A stretch of 51,395 nucleotides of DNA from CAZFNQ01 sp964652125 (lineage in GTDB: Bacteria > Patescibacteriota > Saccharimonadia > Saccharimonadales > JANWIN01), in contig CAZZAE010000003.1 in the NCBI GenBank assembly GCA_964652125.1, positions 1-51,395 on the forward strand. The letters run 5' to 3'. Positions 25,114-34,464 of this stretch are shown in pieces; within the stretch, counting starts at the first letter, position 1; every line of letters begins with the position of its first letter. The position numbers were made by a program, and so were the translations under genes. The notes beneath the pieces are model-generated. The model had not been told where the DNA came from. It made no database searches and saw nothing but the letters and a program-made list of their open reading frames with translations.

Positions 25114-26240
25114 ACAATTACTTTTGCAATCGCTGGCACGAGTTGTTTGTCTAAAACGCTAGGGATTATATTTTTAGCAGTTGGCTTTTTTACTAAGTTG
25201 GCTATTGCCTCTGCTGCGGCAATTTTATGCTTGTCTGTAATTTTAGCGACATTATTATCCAAAGCCCCTCTAAATATTCCCGGGAAAGCCAATACGTTAT
25301 TTATTTGATTTGGAAAATCACTTCTACCAGTAGCTACTACCATTGCTCCGGCTCCAATTGCAACGTCGGGCATAATTTCTGGTGTAGGGTTAGCCATTGC
25401 GAAGACGATCGATTTTGGAGACATACTCCCTATATTCTCAGCACTTAGTAAGTTGGCTCGAGATAGACCAATAATTACATCCGAACCTTTAATAGCATCA
25501 CTAATTGAACCAGGCTTTTGATTACTTGAAAATTTAAGCAATAACCGTTTTTCTTCGTTTAAATCTATGCGTGATGATTCGATTATACCTTTACTATCAA
25601 CTGCAACTATTTCAGGCTTGGCATATTTGTAAAGTAACTTAGATACAGCTACGCCGGCTGCTCCAGCCCCAATAATTACAATTTTACAATCAGACATTTT
25701 TTTACCTGTAACTTTCATAGCATTGATTAGACCCGCTAATACAACTACTGCTGTTCCGTGTTGGTCGTCGTGCATGACTGGGATGTCAAGCTCTGATTTA
25801 AGCCGCTCTTCAACTTCAAAACATTTTGGTGCGGCAATATCTTCTAGATTGATAGCTCCAAAACTAGGAGCAATAGCTTTAACAACGTCGACTATTTCAT
25901 CTGCAGTGTGAACGTTTAAGACAATAGGTACGGCGTCAATATTGGCAAATTCTTTGAAGATCATAGCTTTACCTTCCATGACTGGCATACCACCGTAGGG
26001 TCCAATATCTCCAAGCCCTAAAACCGCCGAACCGTCACTAACTACAGCTAGGTTATTGTTTATCCATGAGTATGGTTTCAAAGCTTCACGTCCGGCAGCA
26101 GATTCACTCGCTACTCCACCCATACCAGGTGTATAGTAAGCACTTAGTTTCTCTCGAGTATCAAGGGAATCTCTGGCAACGATACTAATCTTACCCTTAT
26201 GCTGCCTGTGTAGTTTCTTTGAAAGTTCATATATATCCAT
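25110..26240 (-). CDS. NAD(P)-dependent malic enzyme (oxaloacetate-decarboxylating)
   Basis: A 376-residue short bacterial malic enzyme converting malate to pyruvate and CO2. It shows YYTPGMGGVA (catalytic tyrosine region, near residue 35), GLGDIGPYGGMPVMEGK near 75, the metal-site DDQHGTAVVVLAGL near 140, and the Rossmann motif VIIGAGAAGVAVSKLL near 175. NAD versus NADP use is not decided by sequence. The start at 26240 is preferred over the open frame to 26303: TACAAT (26247-26252, minus strand) ends 6 nt before it, and the extension has no family features. No other citric acid cycle gene is in the window. Confidence 0.93.
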   Translation of the reverse strand: MDIYELSKKLHRQHKGKISIVARDSLDTREKLSAYYTPGMGGVASESAAGREALKPYSWINNNLAVVSDGSAVLGLGDIGPYGGMPVMEGKAMIFKEFANIDAVPIVLNVHTADEIVDVVKAIAPSFGAINLEDIAAPKCFEVEERLKSELDIPVMHDDQHGTAVVVLAGLINAMKVTGKKMSDCKIVIIGAGAAGVAVSKLLYKYAKPEIVAVDSKGIIESSRIDLNEEKRLLLKFSSNQKPGSISDAIKGSDVIIGLSRANLLSAENIGSMSPKSIVFAMANPTPEIMPDVAIGAGAMVVATGRSDFPNQINNVLAFPGIFRGALDNNVAKITDKHKIAAAEAIANLVKKPTAKNIIPSVLDKQLVPAIAKVIV

Positions 26241-26295
26241 ATCTCTATTGTAGGTGATTTGGGAGCGATAAGGTGTTTCATTCTCACAACAGATA

Positions 26296-26304
26296 TGGTA
26301 CAAT
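26296..26304 (+). promoter_or_regulatory. Extended -10 promoter of rplS
   Basis: TGGTACAAT fits the extended -10 pattern. The predicted start near 26311 gives a leader of about 31 nt with AAGG 10 nt before the ATG at 26342, so this is a leadered transcript. The divergent malic enzyme promoter lies within 60 nt. Confidence 0.5.
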
Positions 26305-26341
26305 TGACCGAAGTTATTAAATAGTGTAAGGTTATTTGGTT

Positions 26342-26872
26342 ATGCAATCTGTAATTGCCAAAATTGAGGAAAAGTACAAAAAGAGCCAGGTCGTTGATGT
26401 TATGCCTGGTGATACTGTCCGTGTCCACCAAAAAATTCGTGAAGGCAATAAAGAGCGCGTTCAGATATTTGAAGGCTTAGTAATTAGAGCAAGTCGAAAA
26501 GCTAGCCATACTGCAATGATTACAGTTCGACGCATTGCCAGCGGAGTAGGTGTAGAGAAAACCTACTTACTACATTCACCTCTTGTTCTAAAAGTTGAAG
26601 TCACCAAACGAAGTAAGGTTCGTCGCAATTACTTAACTTATATGCGTAAACGTACTGGAAAATCTGCTCGATTAACTGGTGTAGCTTTCGATCGCGAAAG
26701 TGTTAACACGATTCATGATGAGCAAGCTGAAGCTGAAGAAGAAAAGCTGCATGAAAAAGTAGCCGCTGAAGCTGAAGCCAAAGCTGCCAAAGAAGCTGAA
26801 GCTAAAGCCAAAGAAGATGCTAAGGCAGAGGCCGCTCTTGCCCGCCACAAAGAGAAATCCGAAGAAGAATAA
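26342..26872 (+). CDS. rplS: Ribosomal protein L19 with acidic/alanine-rich C-terminal extension
   Basis: A 176-residue L19. The core (about residues 1-115) is standard: VMPGDTVRVHQKIREGNKER, IRASRK, VEKTYLLHSP, and VRRNYLTYMRKRTGKSARL. It sits at the 30S-50S interface. Beyond the core is a tail of roughly 50 residues made almost only of Glu, Ala, Lys and Asp, about 1.5 times the usual protein length, likely a long solvent-exposed helix. The ATG at 26342 is chosen over an in-frame TTG at 26336 because AAGG is correctly spaced for it. RNase HII follows 41 nt downstream. Confidence 0.96.
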   Translation: MQSVIAKIEEKYKKSQVVDVMPGDTVRVHQKIREGNKERVQIFEGLVIRASRKASHTAMITVRRIASGVGVEKTYLLHSPLVLKVEVTKRSKVRRNYLTYMRKRTGKSARLTGVAFDRESVNTIHDEQAEAEEEKLHEKVAAEAEAKAAKEAEAKAKEDAKAEAALARHKEKSEEE

Positions 26873-26896
26873 TTTTAGCTAAAATCTAGTCAGCTC

Positions 26897-26906
26897 CTGC
26901 TACTAT
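26897..26906 (+). promoter_or_regulatory. Extended -10 promoter of rnhB
   Basis: TGC-TACTAT (TG at 26898-26899, hexamer 26901-26906) ends 7 nt before the rnhB ATG with no Shine-Dalgarno between. It would give a leaderless mRNA independent of rplS. Confidence 0.45.
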
Positions 26907-26913
26907 GTAAGAT

Positions 26914-27486
26914 ATGAGAATTATTGGAATTGATGAGGTGGGTAGAGGCAGTTGGGCTGGGCCGTTGTTAGTCGTGGCAGCTAGGGCTACGGCAACGCTA
27001 CCGGATGGACTTGCCGATTCAAAAACATTGTCTAAGAGTAGGCGTGATCTTTTATTTGATGAAATAAAGCTAACATGCCAACTTGGAGAAGGTTGGGCTG
27101 AGCCTGAGGAAATAGATTCTCTCGGTTTAACTCAAGCAACTCGTATTGCAGTTAGCCGCGCCCTTATTATGCTAGGGCCAAGTTTTGATAATAAAATTAT
27201 TATGGATGGAAATTATAATTACTGCCCTGAGGAATTTACAAATGTGCAATGCATAGTTGGTGCCGATAATATTCATCCGATTGTTAGTGCAGCTAGCATA
27301 TATGCAAAAGTATTAAGAGATAGGCATATGTTTCGTATTGCTCAGCTTTACCCAGCATACGGTTTTGATAAACATGTTGGTTACGGAACGCATTTGCATG
27401 AATTGATGCTGAGAGTTCATGGCCCAACCGCCATCCACAGAAAAAGCTACTCACCTGTCAAAAAATTACTTGAGCGAATTGGCTAG
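26914..27486 (+). CDS. rnhB: Ribonuclease HII
   Basis: A 190-residue RNase HII of normal size. The first two catalytic acids are in IGIDEVGRGSWAGP (Asp6, Glu7), the third is in KIIMDGNYNY (near residue 96), and the fourth is near residue 128 in the segment before AKVLRDR. HVGYGTHLH near residue 155 is also typical. It cuts RNA-DNA hybrids and single ribonucleotides in DNA. Its stop codon directly abuts the stop codon of the convergent aminopeptidase. Confidence 0.95.
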   Translation: MRIIGIDEVGRGSWAGPLLVVAARATATLPDGLADSKTLSKSRRDLLFDEIKLTCQLGEGWAEPEEIDSLGLTQATRIAVSRALIMLGPSFDNKIIMDGNYNYCPEEFTNVQCIVGADNIHPIVSAASIYAKVLRDRHMFRIAQLYPAYGFDKHVGYGTHLHELMLRVHGPTAIHRKSYSPVKKLLERIG

Positions 27487-30168
27487 TTAGTTTTTCGCTT
27501 TTTTGTCACTACCGGTATAGTTTTTAAAAAAGACTTGTACTTCGGATAAGGCATATTGTTTCCAAGCTGCTTGCCACTGAATCATTTCGATTCCTTGCTT
27601 GTATGAACGTTCCAATGCTGGTGACATGACAGATGAAAAGAATTTTTTATAGTCATCCAAGAACTTTATATCACTGAAAGACCTAGCCACATAAATTGGT
27701 AAGCGGTAAAAACTCATATCGGTTCCTAAGTGCTCTATCAACCAATCCCAGTTTTTTACTAACCATTGCCAGGCTAAATGCTTACCATGTCGGTTGAGCA
27801 AACTGTACACAATCCAGTATGAGGCATCCTGTAAGCGAACATCATCAGTTTTAATTAGATTCAAAGCCTGTTCAATTAACTCAGTTTGTTTAAAACCAGT
27901 TAGGGCGGCAGATAATACTACTCGTTCTTCGCTTAGCGTGGAGCTATTGTGAAGATGCAACAACTTATCGAACTCTGCTTTTCCGCCCAGCCGAACTACT
28001 GTACCGTAAACTGTGCCCCGCAAATCAGGATCAATATCAGAGCCGCGCCTGACTCGGTTTTTTGAAGGAACCTCGCGAAGTTCCGAGGATGGATCATCAT
28101 TATGTACGATTGCCGCAAATAGTTTGAGGCAGCGTTTCACAACTTCTGGTTCATCCGCCGTCGAGGCTATACCTAGAATGATAGGCCTAAGTAGACGATC
28201 GAAATGTGACTCAGTTGATTTGCGCTCCCAACCAATTCTGTTAAGTTGCTGGGACACTAGTGAGCGCATAAAGGGTTTCATAGCCTCTCGTAAATCTTCG
28301 TCATCCATAATTAATCGCAGGGACCCAATCAATGCTGAAATAATATCCCAGACTGCATAGTCTGCCTCCGCATGGAAATTGTCCAAAAAATGAAGGACAT
28401 CGACAGTGTCTGAAAGTCCGGCTTTGGCTGCTTCGGCGGCATCGGCCAGCACACCTAAACGATCACGAGATGACAGTCGACCTCGTCTAATTAGGTTTCC
28501 TAGTTCTTCAAGATGGGAACTGTTATATATTGTTCTATAAAAACCACTTTGACCACGGTTGAGTTTGAACTCGCTGGCATCGTGTATTTTGGCGATTAAC
28601 TTTGAGTCACTAAGTAAATCGGGCATGTCCGTCGTTTCCGCCAGTAATGCCACCGGCCACTTTTGGGCAGGTAAATCACTGTGAGCCGGATTGGCAAAGA
28701 ATCTCTTCTGGTGCAATTCCAACTGGCTACTTCCAACATTAGCTGAAATTAATGGGTAGCCAGGTAGAGTTGTCCAGGCGTTCATAAAACTTTTTACAGG
28801 TTTTTGAGTCACTTCCTCTAGTGCAGCCCACAAATCGCTGGTCGAGGTATTATTATATGCGTGTTTTTTTAAATAGTAGCGTAACCCGGTCTTAAAATCT
28901 TGAGCACCCAAATAATTATTTAGCATATGAATTACACTGGCGCCTTTGGCGTAACTGACAGCATCGAAAATAGTACGGATCTCATCTGGATGATTTACCG
29001 GTGCTTCTATCGGATGGGTATGCTCAAGGGCATCTAACTTAAGAGCTTGCTGTTGTTCATCGACAATAAACTGTGTCCACATCTGCCAATCTGGAAATAA
29101 ATGATCGATTGCTAGATACTCTATCCAACTAGCAAAACCTTCGTTTAACCATAGATCACTCCACCAATGCATAGTAACCAGATTACCAAACCATTGATGA
29201 GCTAATTCATGAGCAACTACTAGGGCAACGTATTGTTTGGTCGCTAGACTAGTATGTTTAGGGTCGACCAGTAATGCTTGTTCTCGGAAAGTTATGCAAC
29301 CCCAGTTTTCCATTGCCCCAGCTCCAAAGTCCGGCAGTGCAATTAAGTCACACTTGGGCAGAGGGTAATCAATATCAAAATAATCACTATAAAAATCTAA
29401 ACACTTGACCGCTGTTTGAAGGGCAAAATCTGTAATTTCTGCTTTGTCCGGTGTGGCGTAAGTTCGGACAATAATGCCGTGTTTGGTTTTTGCCTCCAGG
29501 TATCCAAGCTCACCGTATACAAATGCTAAAAGATACGTCGACATTCTCGGTGTAGTATCGAAACTAGTTATTAAACTTTTGCCCACTTTTTTCTGTGATT
29601 TGATCGGCGTATTAGCAATTACAGTTTCACCAGCCGGTGTAGTAAGGGTTAAATCAAAAGTTGCTTTTGCTTCGGGTTCGTCGATACATGGAAATACTTC
29701 GCGGGCATGATGGCTTTCAAATTGGGTGGCGATTAATTTCTTTGCTTTGCCATGGTATTTAAAGAAACATGGATAGATCCCGTTCATGGGTCGTGTTATT
29801 TTGCCGCTGTATGATACTGTAATCGTGTATTTCCCGGGATAAAGCAGTTCTTCACTATGCAGTCTTAATTCATTGAGTTTTTTATGAGAATTAATGCGAC
29901 TGATTTTAATTGACTTGTCTCCGTTTTTATCATGCCGGGTAATATGCGCCTTGGTTATTTTTAAACCGTTATGGTGTAAGCTAAGTCGTTTGCTTGGACG
30001 GCTAGTTTTTTGGCCAGATATTATTACTGTGCCAGTGAAGGTCATTTTACTGCGGTTGGGTACGATATCGATGATGTAATGCAAGGGTTGAAAGTCACCA
30101 AATAAGCGCTTTACCTTAGTGCCAGACCGCTTGCTGGACACGGTGCGGGTCGGGCTTTTTTTAGTCAT
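27487..30168 (-). CDS. pepN: M1-family zinc aminopeptidase (PepN-like)
   Basis: An 893-residue gluzincin aminopeptidase. The N-terminal saddle domain precedes the exopeptidase motif GAMENWG (near residue 285) and the zinc site HELAHQWFGN (near residue 318), with the third ligand in LWLNEGFASW 18-20 residues on. The C-terminal ERAP-like helical domain fills about residues 520-880. There is no signal peptide, and the N-terminus is strongly basic (KKSPTRTVSSKRSGTKVKR), so a cytoplasmic peptide-recycling role is likely. An extended -10 (TGT-TAAAAT, 30176-30184 minus strand) ends 7 nt before the ATG, predicting a leaderless mRNA. Confidence 0.94.
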   Translation of the reverse strand: MTKKSPTRTVSSKRSGTKVKRLFGDFQPLHYIIDIVPNRSKMTFTGTVIISGQKTSRPSKRLSLHHNGLKITKAHITRHDKNGDKSIKISRINSHKKLNELRLHSEELLYPGKYTITVSYSGKITRPMNGIYPCFFKYHGKAKKLIATQFESHHAREVFPCIDEPEAKATFDLTLTTPAGETVIANTPIKSQKKVGKSLITSFDTTPRMSTYLLAFVYGELGYLEAKTKHGIIVRTYATPDKAEITDFALQTAVKCLDFYSDYFDIDYPLPKCDLIALPDFGAGAMENWGCITFREQALLVDPKHTSLATKQYVALVVAHELAHQWFGNLVTMHWWSDLWLNEGFASWIEYLAIDHLFPDWQMWTQFIVDEQQQALKLDALEHTHPIEAPVNHPDEIRTIFDAVSYAKGASVIHMLNNYLGAQDFKTGLRYYLKKHAYNNTSTSDLWAALEEVTQKPVKSFMNAWTTLPGYPLISANVGSSQLELHQKRFFANPAHSDLPAQKWPVALLAETTDMPDLLSDSKLIAKIHDASEFKLNRGQSGFYRTIYNSSHLEELGNLIRRGRLSSRDRLGVLADAAEAAKAGLSDTVDVLHFLDNFHAEADYAVWDIISALIGSLRLIMDDEDLREAMKPFMRSLVSQQLNRIGWERKSTESHFDRLLRPIILGIASTADEPEVVKRCLKLFAAIVHNDDPSSELREVPSKNRVRRGSDIDPDLRGTVYGTVVRLGGKAEFDKLLHLHNSSTLSEERVVLSAALTGFKQTELIEQALNLIKTDDVRLQDASYWIVYSLLNRHGKHLAWQWLVKNWDWLIEHLGTDMSFYRLPIYVARSFSDIKFLDDYKKFFSSVMSPALERSYKQGIEMIQWQAAWKQYALSEVQVFFKNYTGSDKKAKN

Positions 30169-30201
30169 TAACTTAATTTTAACATGTTTTAAGGTGTAAA
30201 A

Positions 30202-30230
30202 TTGACAATTCCAGCGTCCTGGGATAAGCT
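30202..30230 (+). promoter_or_regulatory. nusA promoter
   Basis: TTGACA (30202-30207), a perfect -35, is followed after 17 nt by TAAGCT (30225-30230). Transcription from about 30237 would include the hairpin at 30247-30266 and a leader of about 85 nt before nusA. Confidence 0.55.
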
Positions 30231-30242
30231 ATTTGGGTAAAT

Positions 30243-30266
30243 GTCGGCCGCAAGGTCGGCTTTTTT
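30243..30266 (+). terminator. Short terminator-like hairpin in the nusA leader
   Basis: GCCG (30247-30250) pairs with CGGC (30257-30260) around a 6-nt loop and is followed by six T residues. The stem is only 4-5 bp. Because it lies between the nusA promoter and coding sequence, it would act as an attenuator rather than an end-of-gene terminator. Confidence 0.4.
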
Positions 30267-30321
30267 CATGCCCATTAGACAATCCAAATAAAGCCAAAAC
30301 AACGAAATAGGAGATTAAATT

Positions 30322-31494
30322 ATGGAACTTGATATGAAACAATTAGCTCTGGCAATACGAGCTATCGCTGAGGAAAAAAACTTGCCCGAGGAAACGGTAC
30401 AAGAAGTTGTAGAGCAAGCACTAGCTGCTGCCTACCGACGTGATTATGGTGATCGCGAACAAGAAGTTCGCGTAACCATGAATTTAAACAGTGGAGAAGT
30501 CGATGCATACATTGGCAAGGAAGTTGTTGATGAGGTTAGCGACCCTCGCTTTGAATTAAGTCTGGCTCAAGCTCAACTAGTGCGTAAAAATGCTAAAGTT
30601 GGTGAAACCGTTGAAATACATGAAAAAGTTACAAATTTTGGACGAGTCGCCGCTCAAACTGCTAAGCAAGTTATTCTTCAACGTTTACGTGAAGCTGAGC
30701 GGGAAATCGTCATGGTCGAATATGAAGATAAAATCGGTACCCTTATTAATGGAATTGTTAGCCGGGTAGAAGGTAATATTATTCGAGTTGATTTAGGAAA
30801 AGCCCAGGGTATTATGCCCAAAAGTGAACAGATTCAAGGCGAGCGTTACTATCCTGGCCAACGCCTGAAAGTATTCTTAAAAGATGTCGAGCGAAGTTTC
30901 CGCGGGCCACAACTAGTTGTCAGCCGTGGAAATAATCAATTCGTGGAGTGGTTGTTTCGGGCTGAAGTACCAGAAATGGAAAATGGAGCGGTCGAAATTA
31001 AGAATATAGCTCGTGAAGCGGGAGTGCGTAGCAAGATTGCGGTTAGTAGTACGGTACCAGGCGTTGATCCGGTTGGTACTTTTGTTGGTGGCCATGGAAC
31101 TCGGGTTAATGCTGTTATGGGCGAAATTGGAGAGCAAGAGAAGATAGATATCGTAGTTTGGAATGACGATACCAAAACTTATATAACCAATGCTCTGAGT
31201 CCAACTAAAGTCACTAAAGTTACTTTAGACGAAAAGAACAAGCGCGCCACTGTAGTTGTCCCCGAGGATCAACTCAGCATTGCTATCGGCAAAAGTGGCC
31301 AAAATGTTCGCTTAGCAAGTAAGTTAAGCGGTTACGATATAGATATTGTTAGTGAAGAAACTGGTCAAAAGCCGGAGAAAACTGCAGAAACAATCCCTGA
31401 AACACCTAAGCAAGCTCCAAAACTCAAAAAGAAAGAACAGCTGGAAAGTAGTCTTTTGGAAGCTATTGAAGAGCACGGAACCGAAAACAAATAG
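30322..31494 (+). CDS. nusA: Transcription termination/antitermination factor NusA
   Basis: A 390-residue NusA. The N-terminal RNA polymerase-binding domain (about residues 1-125) is followed by an S1 domain (GTLINGIVSRVEGNIIRVDLG, near 135-155) and two KH domains (FVGGHGTRVNAVMGEIGEQEKID near 255; SIAIGKSGQNVRLASKLSGYDIDI near 320). A Lys/Glu/Pro-rich tail follows, without the acidic repeats of E. coli NusA. It modulates pausing, termination and antitermination. TAGGAGA before the ATG is a strong ribosome binding site. The usual rimP partner is not adjacent; a short hairpin in its own leader could allow autoregulation. Confidence 0.96.
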   Translation: MELDMKQLALAIRAIAEEKNLPEETVQEVVEQALAAAYRRDYGDREQEVRVTMNLNSGEVDAYIGKEVVDEVSDPRFELSLAQAQLVRKNAKVGETVEIHEKVTNFGRVAAQTAKQVILQRLREAEREIVMVEYEDKIGTLINGIVSRVEGNIIRVDLGKAQGIMPKSEQIQGERYYPGQRLKVFLKDVERSFRGPQLVVSRGNNQFVEWLFRAEVPEMENGAVEIKNIAREAGVRSKIAVSSTVPGVDPVGTFVGGHGTRVNAVMGEIGEQEKIDIVVWNDDTKTYITNALSPTKVTKVTLDEKNKRATVVVPEDQLSIAIGKSGQNVRLASKLSGYDIDIVSEETGQKPEKTAETIPETPKQAPKLKKKEQLESSLLEAIEEHGTENK

Positions 31495-31513
31495 TTGCCA
31501 AAAGGGACCTTAA

Positions 31514-31552
31514 TTAGCACTCTTGACATGCGAGTGCCAGTTTGTGTATCAT
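31514..31552 (+). promoter_or_regulatory. CIRCE operator and promoter of clpC
   Basis: TTAGCACTC (31514-31522), a 9-nt spacer, then GAGTGCCAG (31532-31540) matches the CIRCE inverted repeat at 7 of 9 positions in the right arm. The -35 TTGACA (31523-31528) lies exactly in the CIRCE centre and TATCAT (31547-31552) is the -10 after 18 nt. HrcA binding would occlude the promoter. Confidence 0.85.
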
Positions 31553-31604
31553 AGATTATAGGCAGTACATATAAAAATACGGCCAGAAGTGGGATAATAA
31601 TCAA

Positions 31605-34082
31605 ATGATGCCAAATAGCCCTGATTTTCAGGAATTCTCAAATCACCTAACCGATAATGCTCGGCAAAGTCTACGTCATGCAGAGTCAATTGCCCGAGGT
31701 TTTGGTAGTCCTTATGTAGGGACCGAACACTTATTGCTTGGACTACTAGCTCAAGATTCTTCAATGGGTTCCAAAATATTGGAGGGCGCCGGCATAACCC
31801 TTGCCCGTGCCCGCTTAGCCCTTAATCTAACGCCGAAAACTCTAGTTATTAATATGGGAGCCAAGGGGCTTAGTGAGACAGCTAAACTTACTTTAAAAAT
31901 GGCTTATGAAGTCGCTCGAGACTTTAACCAGGATTACTGTGGCACCGAGCATATTTTGTACGCTATATTGAATCAAAAGAATGCCCGAGCTACTATTTTG
32001 GTGCGTGATATGAATATCGATGTTGATCGCCTACTTGGCGAGTTAGAACAATTCCTAAACCGACAACAGTACGAAGACAATGATGCTACGGGTACTCATA
32101 GGCGAGGTAAACAGCGCCGCAAAACAGCTATAGATTTTTATGGTACCGATTTAACTCTCCAAGCCCGTGAAGGCAAATTAGACCCAGTCGTTGGTCGTGA
32201 ACCTCAGATCCGAAGAGTTATTACGATCCTTAACCGGCGCACTAAAAACAACCCAGTACTAATTGGTGAACCTGGTGTTGGTAAAACAGCCATTGTTGAA
32301 GGTTTGGCTCAAAGAATTGTTGCTGAAGATGTACCTGATGGTCTTCTGGACAAACGAATTGTCATGTTAGACCTTGCTGGAATGGTAGCTGGTACAAAAT
32401 ATCGTGGTGAGTTTGAAGAACGACTTAAAAAAGTAATGTCTGAACTAGAAAATGATAAAAAAACTATTGTCTTTATTGACGAGCTACACTTAATTGTAGG
32501 TGCTGGTGCGGCTGAAGGTGCTATGGATGCAGGTAATATCCTAAAACCCGCCCTGTCTCGTGGCAAGATTCAAGTTATTGGCGCCACGACTACCGCCGAG
32601 TATTCCAAACATATAGAAAAAGATGCTGCTCTAGAGCGACGCTTCCAGCCTATTCAAGTTCCTGAGGCCACGGTGCCAGAGACCCTAGCTATATTAAAAG
32701 GTCTGCGCAAACACTATGAATCTTTTCATAATGTTAGTGTTAACGATGATGTTTTGGCAGATATTGTTGGACTGGCAAAACGTTATGTAAACGATAGATT
32801 TATGCCCGACAAGGCCATTGACTTGCTAGATGAAACATCAGCTTATCTTAGGGTGGATAAGGGTAAAACTCCTCCTGAAGTGCGCAAGCTACAAAAAGAG
32901 CTAAAACTTGTTAATACCCGTAAAGAAGAAGCTGGCGATGCTGAAGATTATGAGAAAGCTGCTCGTTACAAAACCAGGGCGAGTCAGATTAACGAAGCCC
33001 TGAAGAAGCTACATGCCAGTGGTAAAGCCGTAAATAAACTAACAATGTCCAGTGATGATGTCGCTGAAGTAGTAGCTAGAATGACTGGAGTGCCAGTCAG
33101 AAAAGTAATACGTTCCGAGGCTAAGTATTTGCTAAATCTAGAGAAAACACTTAGTCGCTACGTCATCGGCCAAGATGAAGCCGTTAAAGCAGTGGCACAA
33201 GCTGTTAGGCGTAATCGCATGGGTTTGAGCAGTGGGACACGCCCAATCGGGTCTTTCATTTTCTTAGGACCTACTGGGGTTGGTAAAACTGAACTGGCTC
33301 GAGTTTTGGCCCGTGAGTTTTTTGGAAGCGCTGAAGCCCTGGTAAAAATTGATATGAGCGAGTTTGGTGAACACCACACGGTAGCTCGCCTTGTTGGTGC
33401 CCCGGCGGGATATGTCGGTTATGATGACGGCGGTCAATTGACTGACAAGATTCGTCGCCAGCCTTATAGTTTGGTTTTGTTTGATGAAATTGAAAAAGCC
33501 CACCCGGAAGTATTTAATATGCTCCTTCAGATTCTAGAGGATGGAGTGTTAACCGACGCCAAGGGTCGTAAAATTGACTTCACAAACACCATTGTCATTA
33601 TGACCAGCAATATTGGTGCCCAGAAATTACAAAAAGAAGCCAGTTTAGGCTTCCATGCGTCCAGTCACGACGATATTAAAGATCTTGACGGTTTACATAC
33701 AATGAATAAAAGCAAAGTAATGGATGATTTGAAGAAAACTATGCGTCCAGAATTACTAAACCGCATAGACAAGACAATTGTATTTCGAGCGCTAACTAAA
33801 AAAGATGTCTATAGAATTTTAGACTTGCAGATTGAAGAATTACGCCAGCGGCTAGTTAAACATGGTATAGGTTTAGAACTAACATCTGCAGCTAAACAGC
33901 ATCTTATTGACGAAGGTTACGATGCCCATAATGGTGTCCGGCCACTGAGACGCTTGTTGCAAGACACTATTGAAGATCATATTGCCCTGGATATGCTAGA
34001 TAGTCGATATCTAAAAGGCGATATTGTCCAAGTAGGTGTTCGTGACAAAGCCCTAAATTATTCGACTGCCCAGGAATCTTAA
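31605..34082 (+). CDS. clpC: ClpC-type AAA+ unfoldase
   Basis: An 825-residue double-AAA Clp ATPase. Two N-domain repeats (about residues 10-150) precede the first AAA module, with [17 protein letters not shown] near residue 230 and Walker B VFIDELH. A UVR-type coiled-coil insert follows near 430-475, then the second module with [15 protein letters not shown] near 558 and [12 protein letters not shown]. The C-domain ends near residue 800. It unfolds substrates for the ClpP protease encoded at 49845. A loop resembling the ClpP-docking tripeptide was not confidently located. It is preceded by a CIRCE promoter, giving a leader of about 46 nt, and two adjacent ATG codons (31605, 31608) could serve as start. 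Confidence 0.96.
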   Translation: MMPNSPDFQEFSNHLTDNARQSLRHAESIARGFGSPYVGTEHLLLGLLAQDSSMGSKILEGAGITLARARLALNLTPKTLVINMGAKGLSETAKLTLKMAYEVARDFNQDYCGTEHILYAILNQKNARATILVRDMNIDVDRLLGELEQFLNRQQYEDNDATGTHRRGKQRRKTAIDFYGTDLTLQAREGKLDPVVGREPQIRRVITILNRRTKNNPVLIGEPGVGKTAIVEGLAQRIVAEDVPDGLLDKRIVMLDLAGMVAGTKYRGEFEERLKKVMSELENDKKTIVFIDELHLIVGAGAAEGAMDAGNILKPALSRGKIQVIGATTTAEYSKHIEKDAALERRFQPIQVPEATVPETLAILKGLRKHYESFHNVSVNDDVLADIVGLAKRYVNDRFMPDKAIDLLDETSAYLRVDKGKTPPEVRKLQKELKLVNTRKEEAGDAEDYEKAARYKTRASQINEALKKLHASGKAVNKLTMSSDDVAEVVARMTGVPVRKVIRSEAKYLLNLEKTLSRYVIGQDEAVKAVAQAVRRNRMGLSSGTRPIGSFIFLGPTGVGKTELARVLAREFFGSAEALVKIDMSEFGEHHTVARLVGAPAGYVGYDDGGQLTDKIRRQPYSLVLFDEIEKAHPEVFNMLLQILEDGVLTDAKGRKIDFTNTIVIMTSNIGAQKLQKEASLGFHASSHDDIKDLDGLHTMNKSKVMDDLKKTMRPELLNRIDKTIVFRALTKKDVYRILDLQIEELRQRLVKHGIGLELTSAAKQHLIDEGYDAHNGVRPLRRLLQDTIEDHIALDMLDSRYLKGDIVQVGVRDKALNYSTAQES

Positions 34083-34130
34083 ATTAATAGTTAAACTATA
34101 ATATTTTTGGAATGAAGGAAAGTAACTAAA

Positions 34131-34439
34131 GTGTTTAACTGCGACTCTAAAGGTATCGGTGAGCTTAGGGAGCCAATTTTAAGTCACGAGGGATATAAAT
34201 TCTATGGTAGAGCAAGTTTTTTAGGATTCATTAGTGTCTTTTCTTATTCAATGATGAATCTTAACTTTCATCATTCTCATGGTCCGGGAAGAGCTTTATA
34301 TTTAAGCGCTTTTACACTGACAGGAGCATCAGCAGCTTTTTTTAATTTAGGTTCAATTATTACGGATCCAACCTTAGAAGATGGCAATCCAAATCCAGCT
34401 CCAGTCGTTGATTCACTAATTTATGAAGACAGTGTCTAA
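34131..34439 (+). CDS. Small putative membrane protein downstream of clpC
   Basis: A 102-residue protein I do not recognise. It has two moderately hydrophobic segments (about residues 27-44 and 57-78, FTLTGASAAFFNLGSIITD) separated by a histidine-rich turn (NFHHSHGPGR), and acidic ends. The GTG start is preceded by GAAGGAA about 10 nt upstream, and TATAAT at 34097-34102 supplies a promoter. The histidine cluster could bind metal, but nothing in the neighbourhood confirms this. It may be a lineage-restricted gene. Confidence 0.55.
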   Translation: MFNCDSKGIGELREPILSHEGYKFYGRASFLGFISVFSYSMMNLNFHHSHGPGRALYLSAFTLTGASAAFFNLGSIITDPTLEDGNPNPAPVVDSLIYEDSV

Positions 34440-34448
34440 GTCACTATT

Positions 34449-34458
34449 TTGCTATACT
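34449..34458 (+). promoter_or_regulatory. Extended -10 promoter of the HExxH protein gene
   Basis: TGC-TATACT (TG at 34450-34451, hexamer 34453-34458) ends 6 nt before the GTG start at 34465, with no Shine-Dalgarno. The predicted mRNA is leaderless with a GTG initiator. Confidence 0.55.
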
Positions 34459-34464
34459 AATTGA

